NCBI GenBank assembly: GCA_029240795.1
Contig: JARDZP010000014.1
Span: 1 to 64,000, forward strand
Length of the DNA stretch: 64,000 nt
Reading direction: 5' to 3'
Source: Haloplasmataceae bacterium
Lineage (GTDB): Bacteria > Bacillota_I > Bacilli_A > Haloplasmatales > Haloplasmataceae
Part shown: one piece after another, positions 23,015 through 29,932 of the stretch
How positions within the stretch are numbered: position 1 is the stretch's first letter
Layout: every line of letters starts with the position of its first letter
The notes under the pieces: model-generated
What the model saw: only the letters and a program-made list of their open reading frames with translations
What the model was told of the DNA's origin: nothing
Database searches by the model: none
Position numbers and translations under genes: made by a program

Positions 23015-23052
23015 AAAAAGTACTATTCAATATATGAATAGTACTTTTTATT
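23015..23052 (+). terminator. Terminator of the propeptide gene
   Basis: Perfect 15-bp stem AAAAAGTACTATTCA/TGAATAGTACTTTTT (23015-23029 and 23035-23049), 5-nt loop. With the promoter at 22778 it defines a transcript of about 260 nt that holds only the peptide gene. Confidence 0.92.
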
Positions 23053-23055
23053 TCA

Positions 23056-23083
23056 TTGAATTAATTCCTTAATTTGATATAAT
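23056..23083 (+). promoter_or_regulatory. Promoter of regulators 2 and 3
   Basis: TTGAAT (23056-23061), 16-nt spacer, TATAAT (23078-23083). Regulator 3 starts 15 nt after regulator 2 stops, so this promoter probably serves both. Confidence 0.7.
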
Positions 23084-23113
23084 TAAATAGAATGATGTGA
23101 TCAAGGACGGATA

Positions 23114-24364
23114 ATGATGCAAAAAGAAACAGATAACCTACTTTCAGACGATGTAAAATTAAAGCTTGGATGTTTAATTAGAGAAATTCGAAAATATAAG
23201 TATCAAGAATATGTTAAAGATGATAATAATTTTAACCCCTATACTAAAGAAAATATTTGTAGTGATATATGTCATATAAACACATTATCTAAATTGGAGT
23301 GTGAAGTAGTTAAAAAGGATTCTATTTATCATTCTATCTTAGCTAAACTTGATTTAAAATACAATGTTAATGATATCGAGTTTATTGAAAATTCCAAATT
23401 ATTAGAAAACGTAATTTCAGGAAATTTATTGCACGCTATAGAATTTAAAGACAATGTAGCCTTAGAAGCCATTAAGAACAAATTAGATACCTTTAATTTT
23501 GAGAATGATTGTTTTAATAAAATGAATCTATGGTTTATTAATTTTTTTATAGTATTTAAACTATATGATGTGATCGAAGAAAAAAATATAAATTTACTAA
23601 CAGGGTTATTAGATTATTTTATTGATATTTATAAATGTTTAGCTAAGAATTTATTAGGATTATATTTTTTTACTAAAAAGAATTATGATACAGCAAAAAC
23701 ATTTCTTCTTGAAGCTAGAGAATCATATATAAAACTTAATATAAACCCTGGTATTATAAATGACGACCTTATTAAAGCCTATGAATATAATAATAATTAT
23801 CTCGAAGCCATTCAATTATGTTTAGAGATGGAAAAGTATTATTTTATTAATAATAATTATAACTGTTTGATCAATGTATATATTTTTTTAGATAATTATT
23901 ACTTACTTATAAATGCGAATGAACAAGCTCTATGTTATTTTAATAAAACAACTGATTTAGTTTTAAAAAATCCTGATTTAAATCATAATGTTTATTTGAT
24001 GAACTATAATTGGGCATTAAAACATTATAAAAATAATGAAATAGATCAAGCTATTGACTATGGTTATTCTGCTTACAAAAATTGTAATGTAACAGTTAAA
24101 AAATTAGAGACCATTAATTTATTATTAATTTTATATACAAAAGTAAAAAATAATAAAATTCTAAAGTTAATTGAAGAGGGAAAGAAATATCTTGATTATG
24201 CAAATGATTATGACCAATTATTATTTAGATATTTTGTATATAAGTTTGAAAATAAAGATTATTATCGTAAATTCGCTACTGAAAAGGTTATGCCATTTTT
24301 AAAAAAAATTAGAAATAAAAAAGAATTTTTATTATTTATTTACGAAGATTTATATGAAATATAA
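23114..24364 (+). CDS. RRNPP-like regulator 2
   Basis: 416 aa and paralogous along its whole length to the regulators at 21447 and 24380. The N-terminal domain has LGCLIREIRKYK, NPYTKENIC, CHINTLSKLE and a helical tail. The conserved C-terminal end reads FLLFIYEDLYEI, matching the other two. The segment after SKLE is CEVVKKDS instead of the x-G-x form, so the E-x-G turn is changed here. ATG 23114 and 23117 are both possible after GGACGG. The role is as for regulator 1. Which copy binds the peptide is unknown. Confidence 0.72.
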   Translation: MMQKETDNLLSDDVKLKLGCLIREIRKYKYQEYVKDDNNFNPYTKENICSDICHINTLSKLECEVVKKDSIYHSILAKLDLKYNVNDIEFIENSKLLENVISGNLLHAIEFKDNVALEAIKNKLDTFNFENDCFNKMNLWFINFFIVFKLYDVIEEKNINLLTGLLDYFIDIYKCLAKNLLGLYFFTKKNYDTAKTFLLEARESYIKLNINPGIINDDLIKAYEYNNNYLEAIQLCLEMEKYYFINNNYNCLINVYIFLDNYYLLINANEQALCYFNKTTDLVLKNPDLNHNVYLMNYNWALKHYKNNEIDQAIDYGYSAYKNCNVTVKKLETINLLLILYTKVKNNKILKLIEEGKKYLDYANDYDQLLFRYFVYKFENKDYYRKFATEKVMPFLKKIRNKKEFLLFIYEDLYEI

Positions 24365-24379
24365 TTCTCGAGGTGAAAT

Positions 24380-25612
24380 ATGAGAAATATAAAAGAATAT
24401 AGTTTAACAAATGAAATAAAAAGAAAACTGGGATTTATTATTAAAACCACAAGAACAAATAGGCAAAAAGAATACCAAGGGTTAATAGAAAAAAATCCAT
24501 ACACTAAGGAAAACTTCTGTAAAGAGACATGTCATTATCATACACTTACTAAATTGGAAAATGGAATTATAAAAGAAGATATGATCTATCATATCTTCTT
24601 GGATAAACTGGGGTTTTATTTTCAAATTGAAGTAGATGAGCATCTAAAAAATTTGGAGATTATTTATCAATTAGTTAAAAAATTATTAATCGCTAACGAA
24701 TATTTAGATGATGATTTACTTAACAATATAATTATTGAATTTGAAAAAAATGACTTTTCAAAGGACTGTATCGCTGATTTACACTTAAAATTATTGAAAC
24801 ATTACAGTAATTTGCAAAAGTTTAATCAAAGTGAAACTGAATTTAAGTTAATTGAATCCTATTTATTATTTTATGATGATATTTATTTAGGTATGGCATA
24901 TCATTATTTAGGGTTATCCTATTTAAAAAGAAGAAATATAAATAAGTCAGAAGAATTACTTTTCAATGCAAGAGAGATATACGAAAAAAATAATGTGAGT
25001 AGAGGTATTGTAAATCCCAATATCATAAATATATATGAGTATAAAAAAGAATATCTTAATGCGGTAAATTTATGTTTTGAAATGGAAAATTATTTTCTTG
25101 AAAGTAAAAATTTTAAACGTTTGATTCATACCTATAATTTTTTGAGTTACTTTTATTTAATGATAAATGATTTTAATACAGGTGAAAGATATTATAATAA
25201 ATGTATGATGATTATCGATAATAATGAAAGTCTATTAAGGTATAAAGGTATAATTCAATATAATTTTGGTGTTTATATTTTTTCAAACTTTGGAATTAAG
25301 GAAAGTGAAAAATTTCTAATATCTTCATATAAAACGTCTCAATTAAAGGAATATAAATTTTTAGGGAAAATTGTATCATTAATTATTATGACATCATTAA
25401 AATACTGTGAAAAAGAAATTATCGATTTGCTAAATGATGGTGTAGAAGAGGATAAAAATGAAACTCATAATATAATTTATAGATATTTTAAATACAAATA
25501 TGAGAAGCCTGGATATCATCGTAAATATGCATTAGAAAAGCTTATTCCTTATTTAAAAGAACGAAAATTAACTGAAGAGTTACTGTTTATTTATGAAGAT
25601 TTATATGGATAA
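24380..25612 (+). CDS. RRNPP-like regulator 3
   Basis: 410 aa, closer by eye to regulator 1 (CHYHTLTKLENG, KEDMIYHIFLDKL, GYHRKYALEKLIPYL) than to regulator 2. It has an N-terminal divergent HTH with the shared Cys/Cys-His element, then helical repeats such as YHYLGLSYLKRRNINKSEELL. It starts 15 nt after regulator 2 with GAGGTG, so it is cotranscribed. No peptide gene with a Sec signal follows it, but a short promoter-terminator unit does (25699-25802). Confidence 0.72.
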   Translation: MRNIKEYSLTNEIKRKLGFIIKTTRTNRQKEYQGLIEKNPYTKENFCKETCHYHTLTKLENGIIKEDMIYHIFLDKLGFYFQIEVDEHLKNLEIIYQLVKKLLIANEYLDDDLLNNIIIEFEKNDFSKDCIADLHLKLLKHYSNLQKFNQSETEFKLIESYLLFYDDIYLGMAYHYLGLSYLKRRNINKSEELLFNAREIYEKNNVSRGIVNPNIINIYEYKKEYLNAVNLCFEMENYFLESKNFKRLIHTYNFLSYFYLMINDFNTGERYYNKCMMIIDNNESLLRYKGIIQYNFGVYIFSNFGIKESEKFLISSYKTSQLKEYKFLGKIVSLIIMTSLKYCEKEIIDLLNDGVEEDKNETHNIIYRYFKYKYEKPGYHRKYALEKLIPYLKERKLTEELLFIYEDLYG

Positions 25613-25658
25613 AAAATGTAAGTTGTTCATAATTTACTCCTTCTCGAGAGTAATTTAA

Positions 25659-25704
25659 ATACTTTTTATATATTTTTAAAGTAGACTATTTTTTATTGTA
25701 TAAT
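25659..25704 (+). promoter_or_regulatory. Promoter with upstream box B, twin of the peptide promoter
   Basis: ATACTTTTTATAT (25659-25671) is identical to box A and lies 27 nt before TATAAT (25699-25704). The stretch before the -10, CTATTTTTTATTG, also matches that of the peptide promoter. No -35 is present. It is probably under the same regulator. Confidence 0.6.
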
Positions 25705-25710
25705 AATAGT

Positions 25711-25810
25711 GGGTTAATTAGTGAGGATTGTTCATAAGTATTGTTATTATATGAAAAGGGTAATAATTAAAAAAAAGAATGGTATTTTATGCCATTCTTT
25801 TTATGTTTAA
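25711..25810 (+). ncRNA. Short transcript after regulator 3, small RNA or tiny peptide
   Basis: The box B promoter and the terminator at 25772-25802 bound a transcript of about 90-95 nt. One reading frame, GTG 25721 to TAA 25808, would give 29 residues ending ILCHSFYV. It has a weak GTGGG site, lacks a signal peptide and runs through the terminator stem, so it is doubtful. The options are a regulated small RNA, a decayed second peptide gene, or a leaderless short peptide. Confidence 0.4.
25772..25802 (+). terminator. Terminator of the short transcript
   Basis: 13-bp stem AAAAAGAATGGTA/TGCCATTCTTTTT with one G-T pair and a 5-nt loop. Confidence 0.9.
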
Positions 25811-25860
25811 TGTTATAATTTTATTATTAGAATAAATAATAATTATTAAGGAGTTTAATT

Positions 25861-26094
25861 ATGATTGATAAATTTGTAATCGTTCTAAAAATTGGTACTT
25901 ATTTAGCAATAATGCCTTTTGTGTTTCGGATTATTATGGGAATTGACCTCAGTAGAATATTTAAGAAAAATCATACTGCAGAAATAAAAATGGCTTATTT
26001 ATTTTTAACCATCATTATAAGCAAATTAATTGGGGATTTTATTATTGATATCATGGATTTAATAAGAATTTTATTAGATTTATCAAATATTTAA
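25861..26094 (+). CDS. ywzB: DUF1146 (YwzB) membrane protein
   Basis: 77 aa with two hydrophobic segments. The pattern, with a central short charged loop and a second helix YLFLTIIISKLIGDFIIDI, fits DUF1146/YwzB, a small protein encoded after the ATP synthase operon in many Firmicutes. Its role is unknown. AAGGAG lies before the ATG. In Bacillus relatives murA and spoIID are found in this neighbourhood. Here they are absent, and the regulator/peptide locus sits between atpC and this gene. Confidence 0.75.
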   Translation: MIDKFVIVLKIGTYLAIMPFVFRIIMGIDLSRIFKKNHTAEIKMAYLFLTIIISKLIGDFIIDIMDLIRILLDLSNI

Positions 26095-26121
26095 GATAAC
26101 AACGTAATTTTAATACAAAAT

Positions 26122-26150
26122 TTGTAAAAAATAGAAAATATTGTTAAAAT
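26122..26150 (+). promoter_or_regulatory. Promoter of spoIIQ-like gene
   Basis: TTGTAA, 17-nt spacer, TAAAAT with extended TG. It looks like a vegetative sigma-A promoter rather than a sigma-F one. It makes the upstream in-frame ATG at 26152 unlikely as the start. Confidence 0.6.
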
Positions 26151-26199
26151 AATGAATAATTGGAATTTCACTGGTCATAATAAAAACGAGGTGATGACA

Positions 26200-26865
26200 G
26201 TGAAAAACAAATTAAATAATGTTTTCAAAAAGTTCCAATCATATTCATTCATTATATTCTTAGCTCTAGTACTTGGCGCATTCTTTGCTTTAGCTCAATT
26301 AAACAAAGATAAGCCAGTAGATGATCCAAATGTTACAGACGTAGGAACTAATACAGATAATGATCCAACTGACGGTATAGTAAAAGTTGAAGATGAAAAA
26401 TTTATTATGCCAATAGCAGATGCGTTAAATCCTGAATTAGTTCGTAACTACTATGACTTAAATGCTTCTTTGGAAGAAAAAGCAGCAGCTATTATTGAAT
26501 ACGATAATTATTTCTTTATTAACCAAGGTGCAGATTACACAGTTGATAAAGAAGCTGATTTCGAAGTATTAGCATCTCTAAGTGGAACTGTAACTAAAGT
26601 TCAACAGGACATGACAGTTGGATGGATGGTAGAAGTAGAACATCTATATGGTGTTAAAACTGTATACAATAGTTTAGCTGATGTAAATGTAGCTGAAGGC
26701 GACACAGTAGCAATAGGTGACGTATTAGGTACATCAGGCAGTAACGACTTTGATCCAACTTCTGGTGTACACGTACACTTCGAAGTAGTAAGTGGAAATT
26801 CAAAATTAAATCCTGAAGATATGATTGGAACAGGAATAGCTCAATTCAAACCTGAAAATGAATAG
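26200..26865 (+). CDS. spoIIQ: SpoIIQ-like M23-family membrane protein
   Basis: 221 aa: short cytoplasmic start, one membrane helix (about 16-36), an acidic linker, then a LytM/M23 domain. VEVEHLYGVKTVY, the GDVLGTSG turn and HVHFEVV follow the SpoIIQ pattern. The HxH pair is kept, but the first zinc histidine of active M23 peptidases is not, as in Bacillus SpoIIQ. In spore formers SpoIIQ joins SpoIIIAH across the two forespore membranes. GTG 26200 is chosen because GAGGTGA lies just before it. The ATG at 26152 falls at the transcription start. Next to spoIIID, as in Bacillus. Confidence 0.85.
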   Translation: MKNKLNNVFKKFQSYSFIIFLALVLGAFFALAQLNKDKPVDDPNVTDVGTNTDNDPTDGIVKVEDEKFIMPIADALNPELVRNYYDLNASLEEKAAAIIEYDNYFFINQGADYTVDKEADFEVLASLSGTVTKVQQDMTVGWMVEVEHLYGVKTVYNSLADVNVAEGDTVAIGDVLGTSGSNDFDPTSGVHVHFEVVSGNSKLNPEDMIGTGIAQFKPENE

Positions 26866-26874
26866 TATAATTCT

Positions 26875-26911
26875 AAAAGCCTTTAAATCAAGTTGATTTA
26901 AAGGCTTTTTT
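26875..26911 (+). terminator. Terminator after spoIIQ
   Basis: Perfect 15-bp stem (26875-26889 with 26895-26909), 5-nt loop, T tract. Confidence 0.93.
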
Positions 26912-26974
26912 ATGTATATTTTATAGTTCTTGTAAATATATTTTTAGTAAGTATAAAGTGAAAGAGGTAATATT

Positions 26975-27229
26975 ATGGATGAACAAATTACCGAAAGAGT
27001 TTTAACTGTTGCTAACAGTATTTTACAAAAAAAAACAACTATAAGAAATATTGCTTTATTGTATGGGGTTTCTAAAAGCACAGTTCATAAAGATTTAACA
27101 GAAAGGTTAATAGATATTGATTTAAGTTTATATGAACGGGTACGTGAATTATTAGAATATAATAAATCTGTTCGACATATTCGTGGTGGAAATTCCACAA
27201 AATTGAAATACTTAAATCATATAAAATAG
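26975..27229 (+). CDS. spoIIID: Sporulation regulator SpoIIID
   Basis: 84-aa DNA-binding protein. VSKSTVHKDLTERL, in the helix-turn-helix (about residues 22-45), and the basic helix SVRHIRGGNSTKLKYL are nearly the Bacillus SpoIIID sequence. In Bacillus it switches mother-cell gene expression after sigma-E. GAGG precedes the ATG at normal spacing. Its strong conservation suggests it is under selection, whether for sporulation or a related envelope programme. Confidence 0.95.
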   Translation: MDEQITERVLTVANSILQKKTTIRNIALLYGVSKSTVHKDLTERLIDIDLSLYERVRELLEYNKSVRHIRGGNSTKLKYLNHIK

Positions 27230-27256
27230 AGTAGAATAATATATTAATTGGTATAG

Positions 27257-27300
27257 TAAAAGGGTGCTTTCTTATTTAAAAGAGTGGCACCTTTTATTTT
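27257..27300. terminator. Bidirectional terminator, spoIIID/yigZ
   Basis: TAAAAGG(G)TGC (27257-27267) pairs with GCACCTTTTA (27287-27296), with a one-base bulge and partly paired interior, and flanking T/A tracts on both sides. Confidence 0.75.
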
Positions 27301-27926
27301 ATATAATCAACTTCCTTCATAATAATATCCCTTTTAGTTAATGATACTTTCTTATTAGTAAGGTCGATCAGCCAACTTATAAATTCATCAGATTTCTCAA
27401 CATCAACAATGACATCATAAAATACCTTTTCTAAATATATTTTATTCATTATTTCATAATTTGCTAACCGTGAATCTAAAATACCAATATGTGTATAATC
27501 CGCGGTAATTGTGATTACTTGCATTCTTTTTCTTTCAATAATGCCAATTTGTTTAATAGTTTCTGAAACAGCTCCCGAATAGGCTCTAATTAAGCCCCCT
27601 GCTCCAAGCTTTATACCACCAAAATATCTGGTTACAACACAAACCGTATCGGTTAAACAATTTTTTCTTAATACTTCAAGCATGGGTATACCTGCTGTTC
27701 CACTAGGCTCACCATCATCATGTGCTTTTTGAAGATTACTTTCTATACCTATGATATAACAAGAACAATTATGGGTAGCATTATAATGGATTTTTTTAAT
27801 TTTTTGAATAAATGCATGAGCTTCTTTATCACTATTAACTCTTGCAATATGACAAATGAATCGCGATTTGTCAATAATTGTTTCATGTTCTCCATCGTCT
27901 TTAATTGTTAAATATTTATTATTCAT
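27294..27926 (-). CDS. yigZ: YigZ/IMPACT family protein
   Basis: 210 aa. AHDDGEPSGTAGIPMLEVL and TRYFGGIKLGAGGLIRAYSGA are the signature of the UPF0029/YigZ (IMPACT) family, with the family's C-terminal domain after about residue 135. The biochemical role is not established. The eukaryotic relative regulates the kinase GCN2. ATG 27926 follows GGGTGAT on the minus strand. It is convergent with spoIIID and shares the terminator between them. Confidence 0.93.
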   Translation of the reverse strand: MNNKYLTIKDDGEHETIIDKSRFICHIARVNSDKEAHAFIQKIKKIHYNATHNCSCYIIGIESNLQKAHDDGEPSGTAGIPMLEVLRKNCLTDTVCVVTRYFGGIKLGAGGLIRAYSGAVSETIKQIGIIERKRMQVITITADYTHIGILDSRLANYEIMNKIYLEKVFYDVIVDVEKSDEFISWLIDLTNKKVSLTKRDIIMKEVDYIK

Positions 27927-28125
27927 AAATTATCACCCATATAAATTATATAGTATTTTTTAAGTAATTCAAGTTTTGAAAATTATATGGCAACAAAAGA
28001 TGACTAATTTCAGTAAAAAAACCAAAAAAACTATACAATTGGTAGTTTTATTGATAAAATAAAGAAGTAACAATTTTATTTTTAAGTTCAAAGTAAATCA
28101 TGATATTAAGTGGTAGGTGGGTTTT

Positions 28126-28995
28126 ATGTCAAATCAAAAAATCGCTATTGTTACAGATAGTACATCATCATTAGATTTTTTGAAGCATCATTATGATAAT
28201 ATATTTATGGTAAGAATGCCGATCTTTTTTGGTGATAAAGAGTATATTGATGGAGAAACTATAACCGTTGAAGAATTTTATCAACGTATTTCAACTGAAA
28301 ATACGATACCTTCAACATCACAACCTTCTCTAGGTGATACTTTAAATTTATATGAAAGAATAAAAGCTGAGGGATATACTGATATTATTCATTTTCCAAT
28401 ATCTAAAGGGTTAAGTGGAACTTATCAATCATTATTTTCAATTAGAGAATTAGTTGATAATGTTCATGTTCATATTGTAGATACAAAAAGTACAGCTGTT
28501 ATTCTAGGATTTATTGTATTAGAAGCTGCTAGATTAGTGTCTGAAAGTAAATCAGTTGATGAAGTATTAATGTATAGTAATTATTTGTCTAACAATTTTA
28601 AACCATATTTTATGGTTGATGATTTAAAATATTTGATTAAAAATGGTAGACTTTCAAATGCTGCTGGTTTTATAGGTAGTATTTTAAAAATCAAGCCAAT
28701 TTTAACATTTAATGAAGAAGGACAAATTGTTGGTATCGAAAAGATTCGTACTACCAAAAAGGCTATGAGTCATATTATCGAGACTGTAATAGAAGAAACA
28801 AAAAATTTAAAAAGAGTACAATATTTCATTTCATATGGTGGAGATCAAGAATTAGTTCAGTCTTTTAAAGAAATTATTACAGAATACAACAAATTTAATA
28901 TGCAAGAAGTATTAGAATGTATATTACCATCGGTTATTGGTGCCCACGTCGGTTGTGGTATCGTTGCATTAGGGTATTTTATATTAGAGAAATAA
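28126..28995 (+). CDS. DegV family fatty-acid binding protein (copy 1)
   Basis: 289 aa. The N-terminal IVTDSTSSL, the TSQPS loop and the C-terminal IGAHVGCG motif define DegV. Members bind a fatty acid, and FakB-type members present it to the kinase FakA for phosphorylation and phospholipid synthesis. No fakA is in the window. ATG 28126 has GGTAGGTGG ahead of it. The upstream GTG in frame is part of that site. A second copy lies 17 nt downstream. Confidence 0.93.
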   Translation: MSNQKIAIVTDSTSSLDFLKHHYDNIFMVRMPIFFGDKEYIDGETITVEEFYQRISTENTIPSTSQPSLGDTLNLYERIKAEGYTDIIHFPISKGLSGTYQSLFSIRELVDNVHVHIVDTKSTAVILGFIVLEAARLVSESKSVDEVLMYSNYLSNNFKPYFMVDDLKYLIKNGRLSNAAGFIGSILKIKPILTFNEEGQIVGIEKIRTTKKAMSHIIETVIEETKNLKRVQYFISYGGDQELVQSFKEIITEYNKFNMQEVLECILPSVIGAHVGCGIVALGYFILEK

Positions 28996-29012
28996 CATAG
29001 GAGTGTGGTTAT

Positions 29013-29870
29013 ATGACTAGTAAAATCGCAATTTTAACAGATAGTTCATCATCACTTGATTTCGCAACCCATCAATATGATAATGTGTTTCAAGTAAGAT
29101 TATCAGTATTATTTGATGGTGTCGAATATATTGATGGCATTTCTATCACAAACACAGAATTTTTTCGTCGAATTGTTGAAGAAGATATAATACCAACTAC
29201 ATCTCAACCTTCACCAGGACAAGTTGTCGAAATCTGTAAAGAAATTAAGTCAAAAGGATATACAGATGTTATTTATTTACCTTTATCTAAAGGTATTAGT
29301 AGTAGTTATAGTTCGATAATGGGATCAATTGATTTAATTGAGGGTGTTAACTTTACAGTAGTTGATACTAAAGCTACCGCAGTTTATTTATGCTATCTAG
29401 CGTTAGAAGCCGCAAAATTAACGAAAGAAAATAAATCTGTAGAAGAAATCATTAAGCATGTTGAACATCTACGTGATCATTTAAGAATTTATTTCATGGT
29501 AAATGATTTAAAATACTTAGTAAAAAACGGAAGATTATCAAATGCAGCTGGATTTATCGCAACTATGTTAAAAATAAAACCAGTCTTAGAATTTGATGAA
29601 GAAGGAAAAATTGTTGGTACACAAAAAATTCGTACTACCAAAAAGCTATTAGAGACAATAGTTGAAAGTGTTAGTAAAGAAACACAAGGTAAAAAAGTTC
29701 AATATTGTATATGTCATGGCTTAGATATACCATTATTAAATGATTTAAAAACTGAAATCGCAAAATACATTAACGTAGATGAAATCTTAATCTTACCTTT
29801 ACCACCTGTTATTGGTGCACACGTAGGTAATAGCGTCGTCTCATTTGGTTATTTTGTGTTAGATAATTAA
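29013..29870 (+). CDS. DegV family fatty-acid binding protein (copy 2)
   Basis: 285 aa and clearly duplicated from the preceding gene (same LTDSSSSLDF start, KYLVKNGRLSNAAGFI core, IGAHVGNSV end). Two FakB-like proteins with different fatty-acid preference are usual in Firmicutes, so this pair may divide saturated and unsaturated chains, but the specificity cannot be read here. AGGAGTG precedes the ATG. A terminator follows. Confidence 0.93.
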   Translation: MTSKIAILTDSSSSLDFATHQYDNVFQVRLSVLFDGVEYIDGISITNTEFFRRIVEEDIIPTTSQPSPGQVVEICKEIKSKGYTDVIYLPLSKGISSSYSSIMGSIDLIEGVNFTVVDTKATAVYLCYLALEAAKLTKENKSVEEIIKHVEHLRDHLRIYFMVNDLKYLVKNGRLSNAAGFIATMLKIKPVLEFDEEGKIVGTQKIRTTKKLLETIVESVSKETQGKKVQYCICHGLDIPLLNDLKTEIAKYINVDEILILPLPPVIGAHVGNSVVSFGYFVLDN

Positions 29871-29892
29871 GAAGCTTATAGCTTCTTTTTTT
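29869..29892 (+). terminator. Terminator after the degV pair
   Basis: Stem AAGAAGCT/AGCTTCTT, 3-nt loop, T tract. Confidence 0.9.
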
Positions 29893-29932
29893 ATTTATTA
29901 TAGTTTTGGATATAATAAATAGGGTGATTATA

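Noticed and set aside
23042-23051. A third TACTTTTTAT upstream of regulator 2, 26 nt before its -10
   Set aside because: It is the right arm of the propeptide terminator, and this promoter has an acceptable -35 (TTGAAT), so it is probably not a regulator box.
25721-25810. 29-codon frame in the short transcript after regulator 3
   Set aside because: No signal peptide, weak ribosome binding site, start only about 10 nt from the likely transcription start, and it runs through the terminator stem. Kept only as a possibility in the ncRNA entry.
26152-26199. ATG 26152 as the start of spoIIQ
   Set aside because: It overlaps the region just after the -10, and a GAGGTGA site serves GTG 26200. The additional 16 residues do not belong to SpoIIQ proteins.
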